DNA from: Gemmatimonadota bacterium
GTDB lineage: Bacteria; Gemmatimonadota; Gemmatimonadetes; Gemmatimonadales; GWC2-71-9
Reading direction: 5' to 3'
Assembly (NCBI GenBank): GCA_029863245.1
Contig: JAOTVV010000006.1
Span: forward strand, 1 to 35,361
DNA length: 35,361 bases
Position numbers and translations under genes: made by a program. The first letter of the stretch is position 1; each line of letters opens with the position of its first letter. Positions 7,456-14,606 of the stretch are shown here, one piece after another. The notes below the pieces were generated by a model, which saw nothing but the letters and a program-made list of their open reading frames with translations, was not told where the DNA came from and made no database searches.

Positions 7456-7560
7456 ATGAACCCGGATCGATACAACCAGGCTCAGATGGTCGCCGGGCCG
7501 AACCGGCTGTTCAAGACTGTACCCGTGGTCTCCACCATCGAGTATTCCCTCGAGGATTGA
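7456..7560 (+). CDS. possible 34-residue small protein
   Basis: A short frame starts at ATG 7456 with GGAG eight bases upstream and ends four bases before the next gene's ATG. It encodes MNPDRYNQAQMVAGPNRLFK followed by TVPVVSTIEYSLED. There is no signal peptide and I recognise no family. The spacing to the following gene resembles a leader or coupled small gene. It could equally be a chance frame, so treat it as a candidate. Confidence 0.35.
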   Translation: MNPDRYNQAQMVAGPNRLFKTVPVVSTIEYSLED

Positions 7561-7564
7561 ACCC

Positions 7565-8119
7565 ATGGTCTACGTGGTCCGTTCACTCGCTGTCGCCGCC
7601 GCGGTCGTGGCGGGCACGGGATCCCTCGCCGCCCAGGAGTCACCCTACTCAGGGTACACCGGGCGGCCCATCAAGGCCCTCGCCGACGAGCAGGTCGCGG
7701 CGCTGCTCGATGGAGCGGGGATGGGACTCGCGCTCGCGGCCGAGTTGAACGGATTTCCGGGACCAAAGCACGTGCTAGAGTTGTCTGACACGCTGAAGAT
7801 CGATGACGACCAACGTGCGCACCTCACGCGGATCTTCGAGTCCATGCGCGGGGAGGCCGTCGTGTTGGGCAAGCGCATCCTAGCGCTCGAGCGGGAATTG
7901 GATTCCCTCTTCGCCTCGGGGAAGATCCAGCGCGATCGGATGGGAGCCCTCACTGGAGAGATCGGACGCCTGCAGGGAACCCTACGCGCCGTTCATCTAG
8001 CCGCGCATCTCGAAACCGCGGCCCTGCTGCACGTGCAGCAGATCCGCCTGTACCACGAGATCCGCGGCTATGTAGTTGCCGATCACGAACAGCACCGGAG
8101 CCACCGACAGTATGAGTGA
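7565..8119 (+). CDS. periplasmic Spy/CpxP-like (heavy-metal-sensor type) protein
   Basis: This 184-residue exported protein has signal peptide MVYVVRSLAVAAAVVAGTGS with likely cleavage after SLAA, before QES. The mature protein is helical. LSDTLKIDDDQRAHLTRIFESMRGEAVVLGKRILALERELDSLF matches in pieces the helical hairpin of Spy/CpxP/ZraP-type proteins, which bind unfolded proteins or sense metal in the periplasm. A second helical stretch (LTGEIGRLQGTLRAVHLAAHLETAALL) follows, and the C-terminus is His-rich (DHEQHRSHRQYE), which may bind metal. The strict LTxxQ motif is only approximate (IDDDQR). Its end overlaps the M20 peptidase start by eight bases, so the two are probably translated together. 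Confidence 0.8.
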   Translation: MVYVVRSLAVAAAVVAGTGSLAAQESPYSGYTGRPIKALADEQVAALLDGAGMGLALAAELNGFPGPKHVLELSDTLKIDDDQRAHLTRIFESMRGEAVVLGKRILALERELDSLFASGKIQRDRMGALTGEIGRLQGTLRAVHLAAHLETAALLHVQQIRLYHEIRGYVVADHEQHRSHRQYE

Positions 8120-9674
8120 CCACCGCCGCTCGAGTCGCGTTCGCAAACCGTTTATCACCACGCTGCTGGTGCTCGCGTTCCTCGGGGTCTCGGACCGGAT
8201 GTCGGCCCAGCAGGATGGCCTGGCCGTGGCCAGGGCTTATCGGGAAGCACACGGCGCTCAGGTGCTCGCCGAGTTCGTCGAGTTGTTGGCACTGCCGAAT
8301 GTGGCTTCCGATGCGACCGGAATCCGGCGCAACGCCGACTTCCTGGTGGCGCAGCTCCGTGACCTCGACATCTCTGCCGAATTGCTTTCGTTGCCGGGGG
8401 CACCGCCGATCGTCTTCGCGGAGATGCGGGTACCGGGCGCCACCCGGACGCTTGCGCTCTACGCCCATTACGACGGCCAGCCCGTCGACCCATCCCGCTG
8501 GCGACACGGCCCGTGGGAGTCCACGCTCTACACGGGCGCGATGGAGCAGGGAGGCCAGCGGCGACCCCTCCCAGCCCCGGGAGAGCGGATCGATCCCGAA
8601 TGGCGGATCTATGCCCGGTCGGCCGGGGATGACAAAGCACCAATCGCGGCCCTGTTGCAGGTGTTCAGAGCGTTCCGCGAGGCAGGGGTCACGCCGACTT
8701 CCAATCTCATCCTGTTCTTCGAAGGCGAAGAGGAGGCCGGATCCCCACATCTGCGGACGTATCTCGAGGCCCATCGCGCCCGCCTTGCCGGCGTCGATGC
8801 GTGGCTGTTCTTGGACGGCCCCGTCCATCAGAGTGGCCAACCGCAGATCGCCTTCGGCGCCCGTGGGGTGACCGGGCTGGAGGTGACGGTGTATGGCGCC
8901 ACCCGATCACTGCACAGCGGCCATTACGGTAATTGGGCGCCGGTCCCCGGCGAAATGCTGGCCGAGCTGCTGGCGTCCATGAAGGATGAACGGGGCACAG
9001 TGCTCATCGACGGATTCTACGACTCCGTCGAGCCGATCGGACCAGCGGAACGTGATGCGCTGGCTCGGCTGCCGGCCTACGACGAGGAGCTGAAGCGAGA
9101 GCTCGGACTGTCGTGGACCGAAGGAGCGCCTGCGACCTTGGCGGAGCGCCTGTTGTTGCCGTCGCTCACCGTTCGCGGCTTGGAGAGTGGAAACGTCGGG
9201 GCGCTCACGCGCAACGTGATTCCGTCGACAGCGACGGCGGCACTCGGCGTGCGCCTCGTGAAGGGGAACGATCCCGACGCCATGCTGGATCTCGTCGAAG
9301 CGCACATTCGCCAGCAGGGATTCCACATCGTTCGAGACGAGCCCGATCAAGCGACGCGGCTCGCCCATGCGAAGCTTGCCAAGGTGACTCGGGAGGGCGG
9401 ATATCCGGCGGCCCGTACACCCATGGACTTGCCGATCGTGCAGCGCCTGATCGCCGCTGCTCGGCGTGCATCTGGCCGGGAACTCCTGCTGATGCCGGGG
9501 CTGGGCGGTTCGCTGCCCCTCTATCTCTTCACGGATCTGCTCGACGCAGCGGCGGTTGTCGTCCCCGTGGCCAACCACGACGACAACCAGCATGCGCCCG
9601 ACGAGAATCTGCGGGTCGGGAACCTCTGGTATGCCATCGACCTGTTCGGCGCGCTCCTGACGATGCCGCAATGA
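8112..9674 (+). CDS. exported M20 family zinc peptidase
   Basis: This 520-residue M20 peptidase hydrolyses peptides or amino-acyl amides with two zinc ions. Signal peptide: RKPFITTLLVLAFLGVSDRMSAQ, cleaved near residue 33, so it acts in the periplasm. Conserved residues are visible: H119-Y-D (ALYAHYDGQPVD) for the first metal ligand, D173/D174 in SAGDDKAPIAA for the bridging ligand, EGEEEAGSP (204-211) with catalytic Glu, FLDGP for the next ligand, SLHSGHYGN at the start of the dimerisation lid, and NHDDNQHAPDENL with the last His. The start ATG at 8112 overlaps the preceding stop and has GGAG ten bases upstream; 12 codons further up is a weaker start. It probably degrades imported peptides or dipeptides. 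Confidence 0.95.
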   Translation: MSDHRRSSRVRKPFITTLLVLAFLGVSDRMSAQQDGLAVARAYREAHGAQVLAEFVELLALPNVASDATGIRRNADFLVAQLRDLDISAELLSLPGAPPIVFAEMRVPGATRTLALYAHYDGQPVDPSRWRHGPWESTLYTGAMEQGGQRRPLPAPGERIDPEWRIYARSAGDDKAPIAALLQVFRAFREAGVTPTSNLILFFEGEEEAGSPHLRTYLEAHRARLAGVDAWLFLDGPVHQSGQPQIAFGARGVTGLEVTVYGATRSLHSGHYGNWAPVPGEMLAELLASMKDERGTVLIDGFYDSVEPIGPAERDALARLPAYDEELKRELGLSWTEGAPATLAERLLLPSLTVRGLESGNVGALTRNVIPSTATAALGVRLVKGNDPDAMLDLVEAHIRQQGFHIVRDEPDQATRLAHAKLAKVTREGGYPAARTPMDLPIVQRLIAAARRASGRELLLMPGLGGSLPLYLFTDLLDAAAVVVPVANHDDNQHAPDENLRVGNLWYAIDLFGALLTMPQ

Positions 9675-9706
9675 ACACCGCAGCCTGACCTCAGGAGATC
9701 CTACAG

Positions 9707-9937
9707 ATGACGCAGTCCAAGCCAGGATGGGTCACCGTCGCAACATATGGCGCCACCTTCGAGGCCGAGCTGGCTGCGGGACGGTTGGAGAGCGTCGGCA
9801 TTCCCTCACGCATCGACCAGCGAGGTGCCGTCGGACTGTTCGGGCCCGGTCACCAGGGTCGCACGGTGCGGGGCGTGGCGCTCTTGGTACCAGCGGACAG
9901 GCTGGACGATGCCATGGCCGCGCTCGATCTCGCGTGA
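9707..9937 (+). CDS. DUF2007 (putative signal-transducing) small protein
   Basis: This 76-residue protein fits the DUF2007 pattern: VTVATYGATFEAELAAGRLESVGIPSRID, a ligand-type loop GLFGPGHQG, and a closing VALLVPADRLDDAMAAL. The domain is a small ferredoxin-like alpha/beta fold related to PII-type proteins and often described as putatively signal transducing; no ligand is known. A very good ribosome site (AGGAG, nine bases ahead) fixes the start. It sits 32 bases after the M20 gene and 22 before the acetyltransferase, on the same strand, so the three may be one transcript. Confidence 0.92.
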   Translation: MTQSKPGWVTVATYGATFEAELAAGRLESVGIPSRIDQRGAVGLFGPGHQGRTVRGVALLVPADRLDDAMAALDLA

Positions 9938-9959
9938 ACCGCATCTGGGGCATCGACTC

Positions 9960-10460
9960 GTGCCGGTCGTGATTCGTGCCGGCGAGCATCGGGACCTCCC
10001 CGATATCACGCGCATCTACAACCACTACGTGTTGACGTCGCACGTGACCTTCGACGTCGAGCCCGTGAGCCTTGGCGAGCGCGAGCTGTGGTTCGCAGGC
10101 TTCGGGCCACGGGGCCGCCAACGTCTCTACGTTGCCGAAGACGAGGGACGTTCCGTCGGCTACGCGACCAGCACACCGATCCGACCGAAGCCTGCCTACG
10201 CGCCCTCGGTCGAGACCACCGTATACGTCTCGCCCGAACGGGTGGGTCGGGGCATTGGCCGAATCCTCTACGAGAAGCTGCTGAGCGCTCTGGAAGAGGA
10301 AGATGTCCATCGAGCTTACGCGGGCATCGCCCTTCCCAACCCACCATCCGTGGCGCTCCACGAGGCACTCGGCTACCGGCACGTCGGTACGTTCTCGGAA
10401 GCGGGCCGCAAGTTCGGCCGGTACTGGAGCATCGGATGGTGGGAACGTCGGTTTCAGTGA
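9960..10460 (+). CDS. GNAT acetyltransferase, phosphinothricin acetyltransferase-like
   Basis: This is a 166-residue GNAT-fold enzyme that transfers acetyl from acetyl-CoA to an amine. The order of motifs follows the PAT/MnaT type: VIRAGEHRDLPDITRIYNHYVLTSHVTFD at the N-terminus, VGYATSTPIRPKPAY in the middle, ETTVYVSPERVGRGIGRILYEKLL with the acetyl-CoA loop (R-x-G-R-G-I-G-R), and ALPNPPSVALHEALGYRHVGTFSEAGRKFGRYWSIGWWE at the end. Relatives acetylate methionine sulfoximine/sulfone or phosphinothricin, so it may detoxify amino acid analogues; the substrate is inferred. The start is GTG at 9960, although the frame stays open upstream. Confidence 0.92.
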   Translation: MPVVIRAGEHRDLPDITRIYNHYVLTSHVTFDVEPVSLGERELWFAGFGPRGRQRLYVAEDEGRSVGYATSTPIRPKPAYAPSVETTVYVSPERVGRGIGRILYEKLLSALEEEDVHRAYAGIALPNPPSVALHEALGYRHVGTFSEAGRKFGRYWSIGWWERRFQ

Positions 10461-10496
10461 TGCGCAGGCCCGGCACCACGGCGGGGGGAGCATATC

Positions 10497-10856
10497 ATGG
10501 ACGTGATCAACTTGCAGGAGAAGCTCGCGAGCTTCGACGAGTACTGGAGTCCGCGCATCGTGGGCGAGCTCAACGGGCAGTACATCAAGCTCGCAAAACT
10601 CCAAGGGACGTTCGTCTGGCACCACCACGCCTCGGAGGATGAGCTCTTCCTGGTGCTGAAGGGCCGCCTGACAATGGAGTTTCGCGATCGAACGGTGACC
10701 CTGGGAGAGGGCGAGTGTTTGATCGTTCCCCGCGGCGTGGAACATCGCCCCTCTGCCGACGACGAGGTACATGTCTTGCTCTTCGAGCCCATCACGACCG
10801 TCAATACCGGAAACGTGCGGAACGCACGAACAGTCGAGCTTCCGAAGCGCGCTTGA
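10497..10856 (+). CDS. single-domain cupin protein
   Basis: This is a 119-residue beta-barrel protein. Cupin motif 1 is visible as VWHHHASEDELFLVLKGRLTMEF, with three adjacent histidines and the E of the G-x5-H-x-H-x3,4-E-x6-G pattern. Motif 2 is GECLIVPRGVEHRPSADDE, with PxGxxH. These residues normally hold one divalent metal. Similar proteins are called mannose-6-phosphate isomerase-like cupins, but a substrate cannot be deduced. A strong ribosome site (GGGGGAG) precedes the ATG. It follows the acetyltransferase by 36 bases and is closed by a hairpin at 10859. Confidence 0.93.
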   Translation: MDVINLQEKLASFDEYWSPRIVGELNGQYIKLAKLQGTFVWHHHASEDELFLVLKGRLTMEFRDRTVTLGEGECLIVPRGVEHRPSADDEVHVLLFEPITTVNTGNVRNARTVELPKRA

Positions 10857-10858
10857 GC

Positions 10859-10885
10859 AGCAGGGCGTGCGCAGACGCCCCTGCT
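10859..10885 (+). terminator. hairpin after the cupin gene
   Basis: AGCAGGGCGT (10859-10868) pairs with ACGCCCCTGCT (10875-10885) with one bulged base and a GCGCAG loop, two bases after the cupin stop. Only two T's follow, so it is a weak intrinsic terminator or an attenuating structure before the next small gene. Confidence 0.5.
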
Positions 10886-10912
10886 TACCATCAAACCAAG
10901 AGGTTGCCGCCC

Positions 10913-11107
10913 ATGAAACAGTCCCCTGGGAGCTGTGTCGCCTGTCATCGAGACGAAGAGGCAACACCGCTCATCCCCCTCCACTACCGTGGTACCTCTC
11001 TGTGGATCTGTCCCCAGCACTTGCCGGTGCTGATCCACGATCCCGCTCAGCTGGTCGGCCGGCTCCCCGGAGCGGAGAACCTCCGGCCAGCCGACCACCA
11101 CGACTAA
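10913..11107 (+). CDS. 64-residue cysteine-containing small protein
   Basis: This small protein begins MKQSPGSCVACHRDEEATPL and continues with IPLHYRGTSLWICPQHLPVLIHDPAQLVGRLPG. The Cys-Val-Ala-Cys pair with His, and the later Cys-Pro-Gln-His, make a plausible four-ligand zinc site of CxxC...CxxH type. The function is unknown. AGAGG lies about ten bases upstream of the ATG. The frame is also open farther upstream, inside the cupin gene, but the start after the hairpin fits best. I believe similar tiny proteins exist in related bacteria, but I cannot verify it here. It lies between the cupin gene and a decayed gene. Confidence 0.75.
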   Translation: MKQSPGSCVACHRDEEATPLIPLHYRGTSLWICPQHLPVLIHDPAQLVGRLPGAENLRPADHHD

Positions 11108-11109
11108 CC

Positions 11110-11322
11110 GTGCTGGCGTACGTCTTCTGGCACACCGCCCTCACGGATACGCGGTCAGAGGAATACGAGCAGTGGCTCACGGCATTTCACGCGGCGCTTT
11201 GCGCTGACCCACTGCCAGGCTTCATCGGCTCCATGAGTTTTCGGATGGACCGAGCACCGTGGTTGCCCGCAGCGGGACAGGTATACGAAAACTGGTAGCT
11301 AGTGGAGCAGTCCGCGTCATGA
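11110..11322 (+). pseudogene. truncated gene, stop codon within a conserved-looking N-terminal region
   Basis: From GTG 11110 the frame encodes VLAYVFWHTALTDTRSEEYE, later AFHAALCADPLPGFIGSMSF and APWLPAAGQVYENW, and stops at TAG 11296-11298. I recall a bacterial family of roughly 200 residues whose first third reads like this and continues ...YEDWYLVE. Here the codon where Tyr is expected is TAG, and the next codons still read L-V-E-Q-S-A-S before a second stop at 11320. The MFS gene begins at 11319. So this looks like the front of a gene disabled by a nonsense change and lacking its last two-thirds. The alternative is a genuine 62-residue protein. The family recollection is unverified. Confidence 0.55.
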
Positions 11323-12548
11323 AGCGTCCCGCGAGCGCCCTAGTGCTGCTGGCGATCGCCGAGCTCCTGGGCATGAGCCTGTGGTTCTCGGCGAGCGCCG
11401 TGTCGGACGAATTCCGAGCCATGTGGTCGCTCAGTCAGTCGCAGGCCGGGTGGCTCACGACCGTCGTGCAGCTCGGGTTCGTCGTCGGCACGGCGACGGC
11501 CGCCGTGCTCAACCTGGCCGACCTGGTGCCCGCCCGCAGGTACTTCGCGACCGCGGCCGCGTTCGGCGCGTTGGCCAACGCCGCGCTGGTCATCACGCCC
11601 GACTATCGCCTGGCCCTCGGACTCCGCTTTGCCACCGGGTTCTTCCTGGCCGGCGTGTACCCACCAGGAATGAAGATGGCCGCAACGTGGTTCCGTCGCG
11701 GACGGGGCCTGGCGATCGGCACCGTGGTCGGTGCCTTGACCGTAGGCAAGGCGGCTCCGTACCTGATGCGCGCGTGGATGCCGGGAGGCATTGTTCCCGT
11801 AGTGCTGTCGGTCTCCGCAGGAGCCATTTTTGCGTCGGTGCTCGTCATCGCCACCTATCGCGATGGACCGTACGCCTTCAGTCGCAGGCCGTTCTCGTGG
11901 GATTTGGTGGGAAGCGTGCTGCGACAACGCGAAATGCGGCTGGCCACCGGTGGTTACCTCGGTCACATGTGGGAACTGTACGCGTTCTGGACTTGGATCC
12001 CGGCGTTCCTCGCAGCGAGTGTCGCGGCCGGCGGGCAGGCGATCTCCGAAACGGCCGTGAGCTTCATTGCCTTCTTCGCCATTGCAGTGGGAGGTGTCGG
12101 GTGCCTTTGGGGTGGATGGGTGGCCGACCGTATCGGATACGATCGCCTAGTGATCCGCGCCATGGCCGTGAGCGGGATCTGCGCGCTCCTCACCGGGCTC
12201 GTCTTCGGATCGACGCTGTGGCTCGTCGTGCCGTTGACGCTGATCTGGGGATTCTTCGTCATCGCCGACTCAGCGCAGTTCAGCGCCCTCATCACGGAGG
12301 TCGTACCCGCGCACGCCGTGGGGACCGCCCTCACGATCCAGACGTCGCTCGGATTTCTGCTCACGATGCTCACCATCCAGCTCGTGCCCGCCCTGGCAGA
12401 AGTCGGCGGCTGGCGTTGGGCGTTCGCAATCCTCACGTTCGGACCAATGGTGGGTATCTGGTCCATCGCTCGACTCGCACCAAGGCTGCGACGGGGAACC
12501 GCCAATTCGGATCAGGCCATCGACGACAGCCACACCGGACCGGGGTGA
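11319..12548 (+). CDS. major facilitator superfamily transporter
   Basis: This 409-residue inner-membrane transporter has about twelve hydrophobic segments in two halves. ALVLLAIAELLGMSLWFSAS opens helix 1; the family's loop 2-3 region is modified (VLNLADLVPARRYF). LGLRFATGFFLAGVYPPGMKM holds helix 4 with the conserved Arg/Gly, and GGWVADRIGYDRL is the repeat of the loop motif in the second half. The start ATG at 11319 has GGAG about ten bases upstream; an earlier in-frame codon lies inside the decayed gene. The type resembles CynX/NimT- or nitrate/oxalate-like carriers, but the substrate cannot be told. The C-terminal tail is polar. Confidence 0.93.
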   Translation: MKRPASALVLLAIAELLGMSLWFSASAVSDEFRAMWSLSQSQAGWLTTVVQLGFVVGTATAAVLNLADLVPARRYFATAAAFGALANAALVITPDYRLALGLRFATGFFLAGVYPPGMKMAATWFRRGRGLAIGTVVGALTVGKAAPYLMRAWMPGGIVPVVLSVSAGAIFASVLVIATYRDGPYAFSRRPFSWDLVGSVLRQREMRLATGGYLGHMWELYAFWTWIPAFLAASVAAGGQAISETAVSFIAFFAIAVGGVGCLWGGWVADRIGYDRLVIRAMAVSGICALLTGLVFGSTLWLVVPLTLIWGFFVIADSAQFSALITEVVPAHAVGTALTIQTSLGFLLTMLTIQLVPALAEVGGWRWAFAILTFGPMVGIWSIARLAPRLRRGTANSDQAIDDSHTGPG

Positions 12549-12583
12549 CGGAGCATGAACACGACAGATATCAGCTGCGGTAG

Positions 12584-13087
12584 ATGAATCCCAGACTTCG
12601 GTCCCATGTGGCGGTGTTCGAGTTGAATACCAGTCTCATGCTCGCCGTCCTCGACGATCTCGGCACCGACCGAGGATGGGTGCAGCCCTCCGATGGCGGC
12701 GCGGGCATGCCCGGCATCGCCGTGCACGTACTCGATGCGCGGAACTTCCTTGCGCAGGTGCTCTCGGTCGTCGTCGCAGACCCGCTGCTCCAGGCCATCC
12801 GCGACGCGAAGCGCGTACAGGACCTCCAGACTCTGCCGTCTCCGACCCGGGCATCGGCGGTGTGGCTCACCCTTTCGCGGCGGATTCGACCCACGCTGCG
12901 TGACCTCTCCGACGAGGCGCTCGATGCACCGCCACCGCACCAGTTCCCGGTGAACGATCCGACCACGCTCGGGGCCATTGCCTTTCTGCTGCAACACGAG
13001 GCGTACCACATCGGCCAGCTCGCGATCCTCCGCAAAGTCGCCGGGCTCCCGGCCATTGCCTACGTCACGCGGCCCGACCTCTGGTAA
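12584..13087 (+). CDS. DinB family protein
   Basis: This 167-residue protein has the DinB/YfiT four-helix bundle pattern. HVLDARNFLAQVLS supplies the first metal-binding His in helix 2, and FLLQHEAYHIGQLAILRKVAGLPA carries the H-x3-H pair near residues 141-145, followed by the usual HIGQ sequence. The three histidines bind a divalent metal. Members include thiol transferases (bacillithiol, mycothiol, glutathione) and many uncharacterised stress-linked proteins. The ATG follows the MFS stop by 35 bases with only a weak GCGG ribosome site. A second DinB gene lies at 18815, and the two differ clearly in sequence. Confidence 0.9.
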   Translation: MNPRLRSHVAVFELNTSLMLAVLDDLGTDRGWVQPSDGGAGMPGIAVHVLDARNFLAQVLSVVVADPLLQAIRDAKRVQDLQTLPSPTRASAVWLTLSRRIRPTLRDLSDEALDAPPPHQFPVNDPTTLGAIAFLLQHEAYHIGQLAILRKVAGLPAIAYVTRPDLW

Positions 13088-13203
13088 CCTGGGCGGATTG
13101 CGGTGCTTCCGGACCACTGGGTACCCTTCCTCCAACCTCCAGCGGGCAGTCCGACTGTCGAGGACTCCGTCTACCCCGCATTGTCCAAGTGAAGGACCTA
13201 CAC

Positions 13204-13614
13204 ATGCGTACTCTAACGTTCCCAAGTCGTGCCGGCGTAGCGCTCACCGCCGGAGCGCTTTTTGCCGTGGCGTGCATCGGCAGCTCCAGCAGTCACCAGC
13301 CGATCGCACAGCAAGAACTGGCCTCTCGACTCGGTCGCGCCGACGCACCCCTCATTCTCGATGTTCGGAGCGTGGAGGAGTATCGCTTGGGACACATCTC
13401 GAGCGCGATCAACATCCCGTACCAGCAGATCGGTGCGCGCCTGAACGAGCTGGCTGCGTCAAGAGACCGTGACATCGTCGTCTACTGCGAAAGCGGCCCG
13501 CGGACCGAGACGGTCGAGGCCCGGCTCAGGCAGGCGGGGTTCGAGCGGGTGTATCACCTCGACGGCGACATGGCTGGCTGGCGTCGCAGCCGCCTACCGA
13601 CGGAAGCACCATAG
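13204..13614 (+). CDS. exported rhodanese-domain protein
   Basis: This is a 136-residue single rhodanese domain with a membrane-export N-terminus (RTLTFPSRAGVALTAGALFAVACIGSSSS). The AVAC sequence could be a weak lipobox, so it may be a lipoprotein or a cleaved periplasmic protein. The domain starts at ELASRLGRADAPLILDVRSVEEYRLGHISSAINIP and has the active-site loop VVYCESGPRTET, with the persulfide-forming Cys followed by the C-x2-G-x-R pattern. YHLDGDMAGWRRSRLP is the normal closing helix. It moves sulfane sulfur between donors and acceptors. ATG 13204 has AAGGA nine bases upstream; GTG 13189 lies across that ribosome site and is unlikely. Its stop overlaps the proposed start of the next gene (ATAG). 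Confidence 0.92.
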   Translation: MRTLTFPSRAGVALTAGALFAVACIGSSSSHQPIAQQELASRLGRADAPLILDVRSVEEYRLGHISSAINIPYQQIGARLNELAASRDRDIVVYCESGPRTETVEARLRQAGFERVYHLDGDMAGWRRSRLPTEAP

Positions 13615-13949
13615 GCACCACCCGCTATGCCCGGATTTACCGGGTCGTCCGCCGCATACCGCGGGGCAGAGTGGCCACCTATGGCCAGGTTGCCCGTCTC
13701 GCCGGCATCGCCGGTCACGCGCGCCAGGTCGGCTATGCGCTTCACTCGCTCCCCGACGGCGACAACGTTCCCTGGCATCGGGTGGTCAATGCCCGCGGCC
13801 ATATCAGTCCCCGTTCACAGCCGGGAGACGACCGGCTTCAACGACATCTGCTCGAAGCCGAGGGCATTGCGTTCGACACCTCGGGCAAGGTGTCGCTGGA
13901 TCGTTTCGGGTGGCAGCCACCTGCGACCGAGTTGGCTGTCGGCAGGTAG
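13611..13949 (+). CDS. alkyltransferase-like (ATL) DNA repair protein, atypical start codon
   Basis: This reads as the DNA-binding domain of O6-methylguanine-DNA methyltransferase: YARIYRVVRRIPRGRVATYG, then QVARLAGIAGHARQVGYALH, VPWHRVVNARGHIS and a C-terminal SLDRFGW. The catalytic Cys of PCHR is replaced by Trp (PWHR), which defines the ATL class. ATL proteins bind O6-alkylguanine and hand it to nucleotide excision repair without removing the alkyl group. No ATG, GTG or TTG precedes GTG 13671, and that start would delete the conserved IYRVVRRIPRGR helix. The natural N-terminus falls on ATA 13611, which overlaps the rhodanese stop (ATAG) and has GGAAG four to five bases upstream. Length would be 112 residues, normal for ATL. 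Confidence 0.85.
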   Translation: MGTTRYARIYRVVRRIPRGRVATYGQVARLAGIAGHARQVGYALHSLPDGDNVPWHRVVNARGHISPRSQPGDDRLQRHLLEAEGIAFDTSGKVSLDRFGWQPPATELAVGR

Positions 13950-14041
13950 GTATCTTCAGTCGAAGTACTGGATCACGGAAGCAATACGAACGTTCCTGGC
14001 CAGAATCCCGTTGACCTGTTGACGCTCGAATAGCCCTCGCG

Positions 14042-14578
14042 ATGATGCCTCACGATCACGACACCACACCGCCGGCTGCGCCGCGGATCATCTTCGAGCC
14101 GCTGCATGAGGGCATCTCCGTCCCGACGCGGCAGACGGACGGAGCCGCCGGATACGATGTGCGCGCCGACCTCGCCGGCCGGACGGTGACCGTCGTTATC
14201 GGCTCGTCCGGGGAACGGCGGGAAACCGCCATCGCCAACGGACGCCTGGTCCTGGAACCCGGCGATGTCGCCCTCGTGCCAACCGGGTTCAGGGCGCGTG
14301 TGCCGACGGGATTCGAGGCGCAGATTCGGATCCGGTCGTCCGTCGCCTTCGGTCGAGGGCTGATCTTGCCCAACGCTCCGGGGACAATCGACTCCGACTA
14401 CCCTGACGAGTGGCTGGTCATGGTAAAGAACGATTCGCTGCGCTCGAGCGAGATCAGACACGGCGAACGGATTGCACAGGTGATACTCACGCGGTTCGCA
14501 GTGCTGCCGTGGGAGAGGGGGTCGGTTGGGCAGTCGACCGATCGCAACGGGGGGTTGGGCAGCACGGGCATTCACTAG
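14042..14578 (+). CDS. dut: dUTP diphosphatase
   Basis: dUTPase hydrolyses dUTP to dUMP and pyrophosphate, keeping uracil out of DNA and feeding thymidylate synthesis. All five motifs of the trimeric family appear in order: AAGYDVRADL (1), IRIRSSVAFGRGL (2), LPNAPGTIDSDYPDEW (3), RHGERIAQVIL (4) and RNGGLGSTG (5, the P-loop-like tail). The protein is 178 residues, longer than the usual 145-155. The extra length is an insert of about 20 residues after motif 1 (VTVVIGSSGERRETAIANGR) and an N-terminal extension. Two adjacent ATG codons (14042, 14045) could start it, and no strong ribosome site is visible. Identification is firm. Confidence 0.96.
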   Translation: MMPHDHDTTPPAAPRIIFEPLHEGISVPTRQTDGAAGYDVRADLAGRTVTVVIGSSGERRETAIANGRLVLEPGDVALVPTGFRARVPTGFEAQIRIRSSVAFGRGLILPNAPGTIDSDYPDEWLVMVKNDSLRSSEIRHGERIAQVILTRFAVLPWERGSVGQSTDRNGGLGSTGIH

Positions 14579-14606
14579 GCAGCATCACATGATCGGAGGA
14601 GCCGGG

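Noticed and set aside
9732..10967. 411-codon minus-strand open frame
   Set aside because: It lies antisense to DUF2007, the acetyltransferase and the cupin, all of which have clear motifs.
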